DNA from: Hemibagrus wyckioides
Lineage: Eukaryota > Chordata > Actinopteri > Siluriformes > Bagridae
Length of the DNA: 64,000 nt
NCBI RefSeq assembly: GCF_019097595.1
Contig: NC_080710.1
Location: 22,755,780 to 22,819,779, forward strand
Direction of reading: 5' to 3'
Shown here: piece by piece, positions 1 to 9,559 of the stretch
How the letters are laid out: every line of letters starts with the position of its first letter
How positions within the stretch are numbered: the stretch's first letter is position 1
The notes under the pieces: generated by a model
Told to the model about the DNA's origin: nothing
What the model saw: the letters and a program-made list of their open reading frames with translations, nothing else
Database searches by the model: none
Program-made: the position numbers and the translations under genes

Positions 1-16
1 CTCAGCTCTCTTCCAG

Positions 17-88
17 ATTCTCTTCGCCATCTTCGATTCCCTTGAGGGCTTTGTCATTGTCATGGTGCACTGTATTCTGCGTAGAGAG
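17..88 (+). CDS. adgrb1: adgrb1 exon: transmembrane helix 7
   Basis: A 24-codon exon follows a pyrimidine-rich acceptor (cttccag) and ends with a donor GAG|gtgtgc. It reads [24 protein letters not shown]: the last membrane helix of the 7TM bundle and the first basic residues of the cytoplasmic side. The exon starts and ends in phase 0, so it joins directly to the next exon's VQEAVKC, as in vertebrate BAI proteins. It is the first recognisable exon of the gene in the window; the rest of the 7TM domain lies before position 1. The hydrophobic run followed by RR fits the inside-positive rule. The family call is firm; the exact 5' border is set by the only nearby AG. Confidence 0.88.
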
Positions 89-213
89 GTGTGCAAATAT
101 GGACAAAACTGTACCTGTGACTGACTGTGACTGATCTTTTGGCCAGTAGGAGAAATAAAATTTCAGTGTGTGATTTCTGTCAGGTTTTTAACTCTGTTTA
201 CATGGCACTTTAG

Positions 214-309
214 GTTCAAGAAGCAGTGAAGTGTCGAGTTGTTGACCGCCAAGAAGACGGAAATGGCGACTCAGGTGGATCTTTCCAGAACGGTCATGCT
301 CAGCTCATG
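214..309 (+). CDS. adgrb1: adgrb1 exon: start of cytoplasmic tail
   Basis: A 32-codon phase-0 exon lies between acceptor ctttag and donor ATG|gtaatt. It encodes [32 protein letters not shown], the membrane-proximal cytoplasmic segment, which is highly conserved in ADGRB1. The intron before it is only 125 bases. No stop interrupts the join to the preceding TM7 exon. In ADGRB2 the comparable segment reads differently (a VCRADESEDSPDSCKNGQ-type stretch), which is one reason to call this paralog ADGRB1. Confidence 0.9.
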
Positions 310-408
310 GTAATTAAATCAGTAATACTCCAAAGTAAAGATGTCAGTATACTCACTATATCCCTTCTGTCACTTTCCACTAAAACTGTCTTCTTGCGTT
401 TTCCTCAG

Positions 409-448
409 ACTGACTTTGAGAAGGATGTTGACATTGCTTGCAGATCAG
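409..448 (+). CDS. adgrb1: adgrb1 exon: [13 protein letters not shown]
   Basis: A 40-nt exon lies after acceptor ttttcctcag and before donor TCAG|gtacgg. It encodes [13 protein letters not shown] plus the first base of a split codon. The DFEKDVD-ACRS core is shared by all three BAI receptors. The phase-1 end matches the next exon seen here (2544), which supplies two bases (GT) to complete a Gly codon. Known BAI proteins carry a further short segment after ACRS that is not found in this intron; see the findings. Confidence 0.88.
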
Positions 449-873
449 GTACGGCATCATTCTAGATATTTCAGTGCCTCTGAGTGAAAAATTGCTTTCT
501 TTTTTTTAAACTGCTTCGCATACTGAGAGCCATTGCAATTGTGACAGCCTCTTGAGGTTGCGGCCGGCTGTTTTGACAAGAAGCACACCACATTACATAC
601 CCATAATGCAATTTCTGCCTTGAGAGCCACAGTGTGCTTGCCGCTGAGTTGTAATGTTCAGGTAAATAGGGCTGCCTGTCCCTTGTTGCGTCTCAGATCT
701 GCCGCTCCTAATTAAGTCCCTCCCGACGTCTCACCATCAAACAGCACTCTCTTCTCTGATATCCATCAGAGCTGCGAATCTGATTATCTCTCTAGACGGC
801 ATATCACACCGGCATCTAGCCACATTGCATGGCTGAGACACACAGCAAGGCTGACAGTGTGTTTAAGGAGTGA

Positions 874-915
<42 letters not shown>

Positions 916-2543
916 GTGTGTTACAATTATAATGAGTTGAATGGACATAGTCCATTATCATAGAGATCTAGCCACATGAAAGATGGCTGTATCAGGAATG
1001 TTTTTACAGTGACAGCACTAGCATCTGCTTGTCTTGTCATTGTTGTCATTGGCAGCGTTGTTTTCACTCACAAGCTTCTAACGCACAATGATTATTTTCC
1101 AAAAGACATTTCTTGTCATTTGCTGAAGCCGAGTAGACGCAGCAAGCTAAGTGCAGTGTTCTGTATTAAACAACAAGCTGGTTTGGTTTCTAAACACAAC
1201 TGGCCATAAACATAGCCATTCTAGTAGCTTGTCTGTGTCTTCCAAATAAACAAATACGAATGAAAACCTGCTCATTCCAGGAGAAAGGATTGAGATGTGG
1301 AGCAGCCAAGTTTACCTGTTATAGTGCAGGCAAAGTGTAATGCATAAAAAAAAAACAAGAAATAATTTAAGGTAATGAATGTAAATTTGATTTATGGTTC
1401 ATAAATTTGAAATATCATTAATGTTGATCTATGTGAGTATTGATAATTACATCACATTAAATGTATGATGCATCCCTTGAAATATGTTACTAGATATTTA
1501 AAAAAAAAATAGCTTTGAAATTACAAGCGTCATTTCCACAACTAAATTAATGTTTTCCCTGCTGCTGCCGTGTAATATGTCATTTAATGTCAACATCTTA
1601 TAGTAGGAGAGGCACAGCAGGTAGAGCTGCCAGCTCACAGATTCAGGGTCTGCATGATGCTTACTCCTACTTTCCAAGTACATAATGGCACATACTGTAC
1701 ATGCATAATGACAATATTCTAAAGTTCCCCTAGATGTGCATGAGAGTGTGTGCATGTGTATGTGTGTGTGCACATGGTGCCCTGCAGTAGGTACTGATAT
1801 AGGGTCTAGTTCAATTGCGTCCATTAAGGAATCTAGTAATAATGTCAGATACTGATCTGTCCAACAGATATTGATCCACCAAAACCTATCATACCATTAT
1901 AATGGGGGGAGGGGGATCATTGCAAGTCCACTGCTTCAGCAAGTGTAGACTATGTATTGATCTATCTGAAAGATTAGCAGTAATGAAGGGGTTTCTGTGA
2001 TAACGCATAATGAAACTGCTGATACATGGGCAGTTTATCTTAAACATTTTACATGTTTAAGGTTGTGATAGCAAAGACTGGTCTTCGTGGGTACATGTTA
2101 CAGTTAAAACATGTATCTGTTACTGCCTTGTTTTATAAATAGTAAACTATATAGAGTTAGAGTCAGGTAGGCTTTCTAGCTATGTTTTTACTATATAGGG
2201 GGATGCACCCAAAAGTTATTTGTGTGTTAATTGCACCCCCTGTTGAAAAAAATCAATAAAATGTTGTTTTTTTATTGATATATTTATTGTTATTTTGCTA
2301 AGCTTTAATTAATGATTTTGATCTTGTTTAATGATCTTGCTGTAAAATGAGAAGTCAAGCCTTTTCTACCCAAAATGCAAGGGTGGCATCTGTGTTTTAA
2401 GGAGAAGTGTGTTGTTAACTGTCTTGTGTATTGTAGAGTATATAGTCTAGTGTACAGTATGTTGTAGAGTGTCTTGTGGGTTATGGTTAGGGGATAGGGT
2501 TGCCTCGAGTTTAATCTTGATGCCCTGTCTTTTTCTTTCCCAG
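449..2543 (+). other. adgrb1 intron 3 (in-window numbering)
   Basis: A 2.1-kb intron, AT-rich. It contains a TC dinucleotide run at 877-909 followed by a short TG run, and otherwise low-complexity A and T tracts. I looked here for the short symmetric-phase exon that other BAI genes have after ACRS (VLNKDI...TITGT-like) and did not find a convincing frame with splice borders. No SINE or transposon was recognised. Confidence 0.6.
877..909. repeat. (TC)n microsatellite in adgrb1 intron
   Basis: About 16 uninterrupted TC units, followed directly by a short TG-rich run (to about 921). It is a simple repeat within an intron, with no coding role. Confidence 0.95.
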
Positions 2544-3169
2544 GTCCTGGTAAGCGCTCTTCACTGCAGGGTGAGGAGAAGTTGGCCCCTCAGCAGCTCA
2601 CAGTGCAGAAAGGCTCCAACTTCAACACGATGCCTGCCAGTATGGCCAAAGTGCACCTGCAGAATGTGGCAGAATATGGCAGCCATACGCTCACACTGCG
2701 CCGTGACAAAGGAGCTACAGCAGGCATCAGTACCGAGCTGCCTGGTGCCAAGGCCATCTACGTCTGTGATGGAGAGCTTTTCAAACAACTGGAGGGGGAC
2801 AATGTGGGGTCTGAGGGAGGTGGAGTGACACAAGGCTACAACAACAATACCATCACTGCCACCACCCTCAGGACAACCAAGCCAACCAAAGAGGACTCCA
2901 AGTACAACATCAGCATCGAGCATGTGCCTCAGACCAGACTCATCCATCTGAGCAACACAGCTAGCACAGAGCCTGTTCCAGGGTATGGGTTAAAGAGTTT
3001 TCCTGCTGAACGGGTGAATGTGCCATGCACAGAGAAGGACTCCCCCTTGCAGAACCTCTCCAGTGAGGCACACAGGACTAACAGCGCATTAGAGCCAGTG
3101 GACTCAGGGAATTCCGGCGTGATGTCGAAGAGCGAGACTATCTCCACACTGTCCATGAGCTCCTTAGAG
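2544..3169 (+). CDS. adgrb1: adgrb1 large cytoplasmic-tail exon
   Basis: A 626-nt exon after acceptor tttctttcccag, ending GAG|gtaagc (a strong donor). It starts with two bases that complete Gly and encodes GPGKRSSLQGEEKLAPQQLT onwards, ending KSETISTLSMSSLE. Landmarks are FNTMPASMAKVHLQNV, EYGSHTLTLRRDK, ISTELPGAK, DGELFKQL, YNISIEHVPQTRLIHLS and the SETISTLSMSSLE end. Order and spacing fit the ADGRB1 tail. Human BAI1 carries a long proline-rich tract in this exon that recruits the IRSp53/BAIAP2 SH3 domain. No proline run is visible here, only isolated prolines. The tail is Ser/Thr-rich and presumably disordered. The antisense frames over this exon are not genes. Confidence 0.92.
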
Positions 3170-5058
3170 GTAAGCTAGCAAGGCTGTAGCTTACAAGTCT
3201 ATATATTTAAATGATCATGTAGTGTTCTTTATGTCACTATCATATATTGTGCTGTACAACAGTTTATTCAGTGCGATGTTCACGAACTGATGTTTATGTT
3301 CTCATGGCCGAATGCAGTTCCATAAATCTTTTTTTTTTTTTAAGTTGTTCAAATATCAAATAATAGTCTGTACATTTCACACTCCTCAGCTGACCCTCAT
3401 GTGCACAACAACAATAATTTAGATGAATTCTGAGTGTGAGATCTGTCATGTTTAGAGGTTTGTACTTCATGTAACTTGTTAACATTTCTGAGCCACAAAC
3501 TAGAATACAATTAGATTCCACTTATGTGAAAGTTTTGTCATTAATAAGTTTTTGCTTTCATTTAGAGTCTGTAACTCACATTTGTCTTGACTTCCTGCGA
3601 AATCCAGTCAGTGTGTGGCTCTGTTTCAGTTTTACATAAATTACATCAGATCTGAGACTCAAGAGACTCAATCACACGTCACAAATTGCCCCAAATCAGC
3701 TATGTACCAGATTTCACTACATATGAAAGTGACCCGGTTTGAATATTAACGTGTCAGGTACAGTGTACCTTACTGTTCACACTGCCATCACACATATAAA
3801 ACAAGATCCGATTTTGCTTCTTTTGCCTGCAGTGTGTCCAAAATAGTAATATGTACAAATGACTAGAAAACACACGGCTACTTTTTCCAGCTGTGATATT
3901 TTACAAGAACATAAACGTCATAAACAGTTATAAAATCTTTTTAACTATTAACACTAAGTGCATCATGTGGAGTGTGTCTAACATAATCATGATCCAAATG
4001 TTAGCTGATTTGAATGCACTTCATTTGCATTGGTTGCATGAGGCACTAATAGTCATGCCAAATAATTTCACTACTTGTAGGATTTCTTCACTTACTAGAA
4101 GGTTATTATCATGGCCTTTAGCTTAACCAGGCAGAAAAGTGAATGAGTGTTAATCAAACTCGGTATCAGTGTGAGCCTACCTGCGGGCTGTAGGAGGATG
4201 AAACTTAGCTACTGCGACACTGTTTGTGTGCAGCTTAATTAAGAGAGGATGCACAGCCTGAATTATTCATGATGCCAGTGACAGGGTTGTTTTCTAAATG
4301 GCTGTGCATTAACTATACATGCCAAAAGGCGCCATCATAAAACTCTCATGGTGTTCAAAGTGAACATGAGAGTTTGTTTAATTGTTATTACCTTAATTCA
4401 GATCCTGCCTGTTTTATTTTCTTATTCTTAGTTTTCTCTCCACTGTCCCTTTTTCCTAATGGACATCTTTGGCCATTTTATGTGAAGATTTTTAATATAT
4501 ATTAGGATAATACTGAAAGAACATGTCCAAACAGAGGAATCATTAGGCTTAGAAATAAACCAAGCCATATCAAGAGCATTTTGTGGAGGAATTAAATATC
4601 AGGAAATCTGTAAATTCTGCATGTATTGCTCACAGATAAAAGTAACACAGACACCCAGAATAAGCCTCTTCAGCATTATAGGTGTTCTCCAAAGGTCAGT
4701 CCTTGTTCACGTTTTTGAATGTTAGACAGTGACTAGAACGGACAGCAAAGTGACCACAGAGCCCAGGGTGCTTTTCCTGACCGCAGGCCAAACATGTTTC
4801 CAGAATGCAGTGCAAGGTTGCAGCTTCAAGCAGAAGGTCAAGCTCTCCTCAGACACTTTGAGACAGGCTAACGAAAGGCCGTGAGGTCACAAGCTGTTTA
4901 CTGTATGCTCCTGCCAAGATCTCAGTGAAAGATTCTGTACAGATTTTTCCACTACAATACTGCTTCTGTGGATTTTTCCTCTAGTACAAAAAATATTTTA
5001 AAAATCCCAAAACTGTAACATTGAAGATCCTAACATTTTTCATATTTACTCCTTGCAG
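3170..5058 (+). other. adgrb1 intron 4 (in-window numbering)
   Basis: A 1.9-kb intron with no recognisable gene or transposon. The one structural feature is an inverted repeat at 4340-4375 (perfect 11-bp arms AAACTCTCATG / CATGAGAGTTT) that could fold into a short hairpin in the pre-mRNA. Confidence 0.6.
4340..4375. repeat. inverted repeat in adgrb1 intron
   Basis: Left arm AAACTCTCATG at 4340-4350 and right arm CATGAGAGTTT at 4365-4375 are exact reverse complements. Inner bases TGTTCA / TGAAC extend the stem with a small bulge. Function unknown. Confidence 0.7.
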
Positions 5059-5094
5059 AGACGAAAATCACGCTACGCAGAGCTGGATTTTGAG
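5059..5094 (+). CDS. adgrb1: adgrb1 exon: [12 protein letters not shown]
   Basis: A 36-nt phase-0 micro-exon between acceptor ccttgcag and donor GAG|gtactt. It encodes exactly [12 protein letters not shown], one of the most conserved strings in BAI cytoplasmic tails. It joins SMSSLE of the previous exon to [10 protein letters not shown] of the next. The basic RRKSR followed by an acidic LDFE forms the beginning of the amphipathic region to which ELMO proteins bind. The following intron is only 121 bases. Confidence 0.92.
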
Positions 5095-5215
5095 GTACTT
5101 GTGCCGTCCTTTTATATTCAGCATTCATCTGCAGTCTTGTGGAAATGAATACATCCTCAGAGTGAGAACTGTGTACATGATGACATTTGTATTATCCTTA
5201 TTTACTCTTGCACAG

Positions 5216-5374
5216 AAGATCATGCACACGAGAAAACGCCACCAAGACATGTTCCAGGACCTGAACAGAAAATTGCAGCATGCTGAGAAAGACAGAGAAT
5301 CTCCGCCGGTGGACAGCAAGCCTGGGAAGAGGTGGAGCGTGTCATCTGGAGGCAGTGATAAGACCAACCTTAGC
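5216..5374 (+). CDS. adgrb1: adgrb1 exon: ELMO-binding helix region
   Basis: A 53-codon phase-0 exon after acceptor cttgcacag, ending AGC|gtaagc. It starts [20 protein letters not shown]. The RKR triplet corresponds to the basic residues needed in mammalian BAI1 for ELMO1 binding, through which the receptor signals to DOCK180 and Rac for engulfment and synapse or myoblast functions. The helix [17 protein letters not shown] is charged and amphipathic. The exon then continues [21 protein letters not shown]. In the human BAI1 form I recall, SKPEK is followed at once by QQTP, so the RWSVSSGG stretch is extra. ADGRB2 has a closely similar KRWSVSSGG, so it may be ancestral. KRWS and RWSVSS look like basophilic kinase sites (inference). 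Confidence 0.92.
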
Positions 5375-5669
5375 GTAAGCTTCCCATCCAATCTCTTTTT
5401 AAATTCCTTTTTCCTCTCTGTCACACTCGTCTTGCTAATTTCTTTGCTAGGGTGGAGAATTATCAGACGATTATCAGCATTCCTGGTGTGATGTGTTTCT
5501 GGAGGGAAGTACTGGTTCACTGAGTAGCTAACGTTAGACAGATACCTAGTTTGTTGTTTGTGAGAGATAAGACGCGTTGTGACAGAGAAGCAGAAAAAGC
5601 TTTTTGCTGAGGAATAACAGTAAAAATAAGCAGTTCTTCCATGTTGAGTCTTCCAGAAAGAAGTGTCCT

Positions 5670-6063
5670 GAATCCAAGTGTCATGAATCTCTCCCTCGTG
5701 CAACAGCGCACACTTCCACGTTGTTCTGATTGTTTACATTGCCACATGTGTTTTGTTTTAGTTCATGTCTGGTTTCCACCCATGTCCCGTCCTTTGTGTA
5801 TCCTTGTGTACTTTTTGTTCAGTATATGTCCGGTTTCCTTTGTTCTGCCACTACCGAGTCCTTTGTATTGTGTTTATTGATTCTGATAGTGACCTTGCCT
5901 CATTCTCTGTTTTTTGCCTCTGCTTGCTCTCTGATATCCTGTCCTTAGATCACCTGACCTGTGCCTGTTTACTGATTTTGAGTATTGCCTAGCGTTTCGG
6001 ATTGTTTGTTTGGACGTTTATTAAAACCATTCTACCTGCTCTTGCGCGCACTCGTTGCATGAC
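5670..6063 (+). mobile_element. probable solo Ty3/gypsy-like LTR in adgrb1 intron
   Basis: A C/T-rich stretch reads CCACATGTGTTTTGTTTTAG, then a chain of GTCC/CTTTGT/CCTTGT phrases, a CACCTGACCTG-TGCCTG motif at about 5950, ATTGCCTAG, a TTTATTAAAAC polyA-like signal near 6018, and a terminal TTGCATGACA at about 6054-6063. This layout is typical of fish Ty3/gypsy LTR 3' halves. The same GACCTG-TTGCC wording recurs in the decayed gypsy element near 48.2 kb. No internal gag or pol is attached. Ends and target duplication were not resolved. Confidence 0.4.
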
Positions 6064-6383
6064 ACCAAGATTTAATGGATTCACAGGGTTAAACTCAGCA
6101 TGCACTCAGAGGAGGTGGATGCGAAATTACCTGCCACTAAAAGTAAATGCTTTTTTTCCCCCATGTACTATATTCAGTTCCATTCAAGGTAAGGGACATT
6201 GTGAGAGGTAGATTTTATTTGTTAATAAATAGATTTACTTGATGCTAAAGCTACTGAAAATTTTCTTTCTCTCTCTCTCTCTTTTTTTCTCTGGCTCGAT
6301 TTGATTATTTGATTATAGTTTAGGTTTCTTTTAAAATTGTTACTAGAAATTGGAACACGCAAAGCATCTTATGGATTTGGCTT

Positions 6384-6608
6384 TCAGTCAGTCACTCAAT
6401 CAGTTACTCACTCAATCACTCATTCAGTCACTCACTCACTTGGTATTTTATTTACTCACAGAAATAACACTCACTTTTACTCATACAGTCAGTCGCTCAT
6501 TCATTCACTCACTCAGTTTGTCACACAATCAGTCACTCATGGATTGAGTTAGTAACTCATTCACTCAACTCATTCATTCACTCACTCATCCACTCATTCA
6601 TTCATATA
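6384..6608. repeat. degenerate (TCAC/TCAT/TCAG)n minisatellite
   Basis: About 225 bases made almost entirely of 4-bp steps TCAC, TCAT, TCAG and TCAA, with an interruption around 6440-6480. It reads open in two + frames as SVTHSITHSVTH-type repeats, which is a by-product of the tetranucleotide and not a protein. Confidence 0.85.
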
Positions 6609-6999
6609 TACCAAATATAAAAGATTACATACATACACAAACACACAAAGCATTTGTTTTTGTTGCAGTGTTTCTTCCCACCTTGACTCTGTGTATTCTT
6701 GTTCCAATATAAGTTTATGTAGTTGGTACATCTATTTTATTATCTAATAAACATAAAGCATTTTACCAATGTTATCCTTTATATCAGTGTCATTCATCAT
6801 TTGGACCTAAGAGTAACACAGCAAAGTAATATGAAATGACAGGTCTTTGTAAATCTAACAAACGAAAAGGACTCCCTATACACATTTAAGTATGGGAAGA
6901 TATTTATTATCAGTGATATATGTCAGTATCTGTAACATTTCCTTATGTTCATAATAATAGATATAATGTTATGTCCCCCTCATGTTTGTCCTGGAACAG

Positions 7000-7194
7000 G
7001 ATAAACAGCAGACACCCAGCAAGCGAGCATGGGAGGGCATCAGGAAGACTCACTCTCCTCCCTCGTGGGTGCGGAAAGAGCTGGAGCCACTACAGGCCTC
7101 TCCTCTGGAGCTGCAGGCTGTGGAATGGGAGAAGACCAGTGCCACAATCCCACTGGTGGGTCAGGAGATTATGGACCTGCAGACGGAAGTCTGA
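7000..7194 (+). CDS. adgrb1: adgrb1 last coding exon, QTEV PDZ ligand
   Basis: A 65-codon terminal exon (stop included) after acceptor gtcctggaacag. It begins [20 protein letters not shown] and ends [16 protein letters not shown] followed by TGA at 7192-7194. The C-terminal QTEV is the class I PDZ ligand of BAI receptors that recruits MAGI scaffolds, PSD-95-type proteins and the TIAM1/PAR3 complex at excitatory synapses. [15 protein letters not shown] and [15 protein letters not shown] distinguish ADGRB1 from ADGRB3 (PAEWEKCLNLPLDVQ-type) and from ADGRB2. The frame can be opened upstream to 6982, but that part is intron. Confidence 0.96.
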   Translation, partial: DKQQTPSKRAWEGIRKTHSPPSWVRKELEPLQASPLELQAVEWEKTSATIPLVGQEIMDLQTEV

Positions 7195-7710
7195 GAAGCC
7201 TACAGCTCCACACAGATGTGTAGAAAAAAACTCCACTGGCAGGGAAAAAGAGAGAGACATGCAGGGAGAGTGAGATGTGAAAGAGCGATGAAACAGGGCA
7301 ATTTTGCTGGTGTACAATTTGTTTTATTTTGATGCTGGAATGGCAATCATAATACTTGGAAATAAAGTGGCCTGAACATGTCGTATAAACAGCCCGGTAC
7401 TGCTCAGACTGCTCAGACTGCTGAAACTGGGTGAGTGTAGTACTGGCATGTTGGGGTGTATCTGGGGGAAAAGAAAAGAGAAATTCAGGTGGTTGGATGG
7501 AGGATCCTGAATGTGTGGCCTTCAGTTTCTTACATTTTTTGCAAACACTCAAACACACACCTATTTTTGACCATTTTGGATAAAGGATATTTGGATTATT
7601 AACCACAAGGAGCCTTTTAGCAAAGGTATCTTGCAAAACAAAAGGTATGAAAAGCCAGAAAACCTCATGAGCAGTCCATAACCTTAAACTGTCATCATGA
7701 ATGTAATGTT

Positions 7711-7716
7711 TTATTA

Positions 7717-7779
<63 letters not shown>
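7711..7779. repeat. (TTA)n microsatellite in adgrb1 3' UTR
   Basis: About 22 ATT/TTA units with almost no interruption, followed by TGCTGTTGTTGTCG. An ORF of tyrosines read through it is an artefact. Confidence 0.95.
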
Positions 7780-7780
<1 letters not shown>

Positions 7781-8373
7781 TGCTGTTGTTGTCGTTCATG
7801 TGCCACAAAAAGATTCAATGCTGCTTTGGCTGTGATAGGTGGCATGATGGTAAGGTCTCCACTACCCAAATATAGAGCCCAAAGCCATCAGAACATGACT
7901 GTTAAGAGAAGAAGAGCTGCCTATACCTTCCCCACTATCACAGAATGAGATTTGACCACACAACCCTCTTCAACCTAAAGCGCCCATGTCAGAGCCACTC
8001 CTATCTCCAAATGAACCAGCAAGCCATCCAACACATGCCAACCATCCATGGATGCTTAAGAGACATCTGTGCAAGTCTGCAGTTTCACTCAGCAGCATCT
8101 CATCGAGTGACTCGATCCTGTTGATGGATTCTTCAGTCCAGATGTGAAGAGAAAGAACTTGTCGTGTTGGAAGAGAACATATTACCCATCTGTGCTGTGC
8201 CCATGGCATGTTAGCATGATGCTCTTCACTTTATGGTGATGCCTTGACACGCTTGTCAGAACTCTTAAAGGTGTCAATCACCGTAAGCAAGAGAAAGTGG
8301 GATGAAAGTACTCAGAGTATGTTTTTCGAAGGTCAGGGGAAGGAATATACAATATACGTTTAATATATCTTAT

Positions 8374-8425
8374 AATTAGATATGAAGAGTATAAGTGAAT
8401 AATTAGATATGAAGAGTATATGAAT
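8374..8425. repeat. 27-bp tandem duplication in 3' UTR
   Basis: AATTAGATATGAAGAGTATA occurs twice in direct succession, separated by AGTGAAT. It is a local duplication in the likely UTR of adgrb1. Confidence 0.7.
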
Positions 8426-8840
8426 ATGCAGAGAGTTTATGTGATGAGGTGATGATGGTTGCACACAGAGAAAGCACAAGGCTCACTCTTCAGAGTCCTG
8501 TTGTAATGTACAGCATTGTAATTATTTCCAAAAGAGTTCTACACAATGAATTTTAGCCTATAAATATCTTTCTTACTGTGCTTGGGGAATATTGTTATTC
8601 TTATTATAAAAATCATTACTGAATCCCCAAATCTTGTCAGGTTACTGGACTATATGAGTGTTCTGTAACTTTATGTAACAGTGTGTGTTTTAATATCACT
8701 GACTGTCACTCAAAAAGATCTGTACTTGTCTAAACTCCCTGTTCCCGCCATCTCCTCCCCACTCTCTCTTTTTTTAGTTCACTGGGTCTTTTTTGTTAAT
8801 GTACAGTTTTCAGAGCACAAGATGAATGTGTCATATTTCT

Positions 8841-8846
8841 AATAAA
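8841..8846 (+). terminator. polyadenylation signal AATAAA (adgrb1)
   Basis: Canonical hexamer in TTTCTAATAAAATGTC, about 1.65 kb after the adgrb1 stop, with a GTTTGTAATGTGG downstream element. It is the strongest candidate for the distal polyA site. Confidence 0.55.
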
Positions 8847-8869
8847 ATGTCTATATAATCGTTTGTAAT

Positions 8870-9523
8870 GTGGTATACACTGCCTGTTTGTTTGTTTGTT
8901 TGTTTTATTTTTGACAAGTGCATCTAAGGGCATTTGTGCCCCTAAACATATGTAAATAAGTAAGTAAACTAACAGAGGCAGACAATCATCAGGGAGAATT
9001 TTGAAGTCTAGAGTTGCTTACTTGTGTGATTAGAGGAGGCAGAGAGGATGACTGGAGTGGCCTTGGAATTATTTACACTCTGTGAGCAGGAATCCAATAT
9101 GAACAGCACAGCAGTGTGCTGATTTAACCGATCATAAATACAGGTTTTAAAAAATGACTTATTATTAGATTTAAAGAATATAGTTTATGCATTCTTGCAT
9201 AAACACACAAACTTTGGACTATTTTTTTCTTTGCCAGTCCATTGCATAATGTCCTGTCTAACTTATTTTACCTGCTTTCTCATCAACAAGTATGAATGAA
9301 GAAATGAAATATTCAATGGAATTGAAGTTTTAAGTTTAATGGGCTTCAGTTGTACACTGAAATTCTCTTGATTTGGTGCAATGGGTATATGAACTTGTTT
9401 AATGCCCTAAAAAATCTGTTAGAAACTAAAATCCTAATTTGTTGCTTGTATGATCCTGTGACAGCTAACACAGCTTCTGTGAATATGCAGTTCCAGCAAG
9501 TCTGAATGAAGGCCTGTTTAATG

Positions 9524-9559
<36 letters not shown>

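Larger units (their letters stand above)
5375..6999 (+). other. adgrb1 intron 6 (in-window numbering)
   Basis: A 1.6-kb intron before the last coding exon. It holds an LTR-like stretch (about 5670-6063) and a degenerate TCAC/TCAT minisatellite (6384-6608). The rest is AT-rich with nothing recognised. Confidence 0.6.
7195..8866 (+). other. adgrb1 3' UTR (inferred extent)
   Basis: No coding potential after the stop. AATAAA motifs occur at 7361-7366 and 8841-8846. The second lies in a T- and C-rich neighbourhood and is followed by a GTTTGTAATGTGG-type GU-rich stretch, so cleavage near 8,860 is the better guess for the main site. The region includes a TTA trinucleotide array (7711-7779) and a 27-bp near-tandem duplication around 8374-8425 (TAATTAGATATGAAGAGTAT repeated). 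UTR extent is inference without transcript data. Confidence 0.5.
17..8870 (+). other. adgrb1: adgrb1 gene, 3' portion (TM7 to polyA signal)
   Basis: Span of the 3' part of a brain-specific angiogenesis inhibitor 1 gene, an adhesion G-protein-coupled receptor acting at the plasma membrane of neurons, glia and phagocytes. Seven coding exons (17-88, 214-309, 409-448, 2544-3169, 5059-5094, 5216-5374, 7000-7194) join in frame with GT-AG borders to give 407 codons and a TGA stop. Identity rests on the [20 protein letters not shown] block, the [26 protein letters not shown] block and the [30 protein letters not shown] end. These match ADGRB1 rather than ADGRB2 or ADGRB3, whose last exons differ strongly. 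The extracellular thrombospondin repeats, GAIN domain and TM1-6 lie upstream of the window. Whether this is adgrb1a or adgrb1b of a teleost duplicate pair cannot be told. Confidence 0.93.

Noticed and set aside
2561..2947. 128-codon minus-strand frame
   Set aside because: Shadow of the large adgrb1 tail exon.
3893..4126. 77-codon + frame in adgrb1 intron
   Set aside because: Intronic, low-complexity composition, no homology recognised.
5125..5703. 192-codon minus-strand frame over adgrb1 exons
   Set aside because: It lies antisense to coding exon 6 and intron, with no motif; the + strand exons are certain.
6337..6552. ORFs with SVTHSITHSVTH repeats
   Set aside because: Tetranucleotide minisatellite inside an adgrb1 intron.
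7697..7948. ORF with a long poly-tyrosine run
   Set aside because: Product of translating the TTA microsatellite in the 3' UTR.
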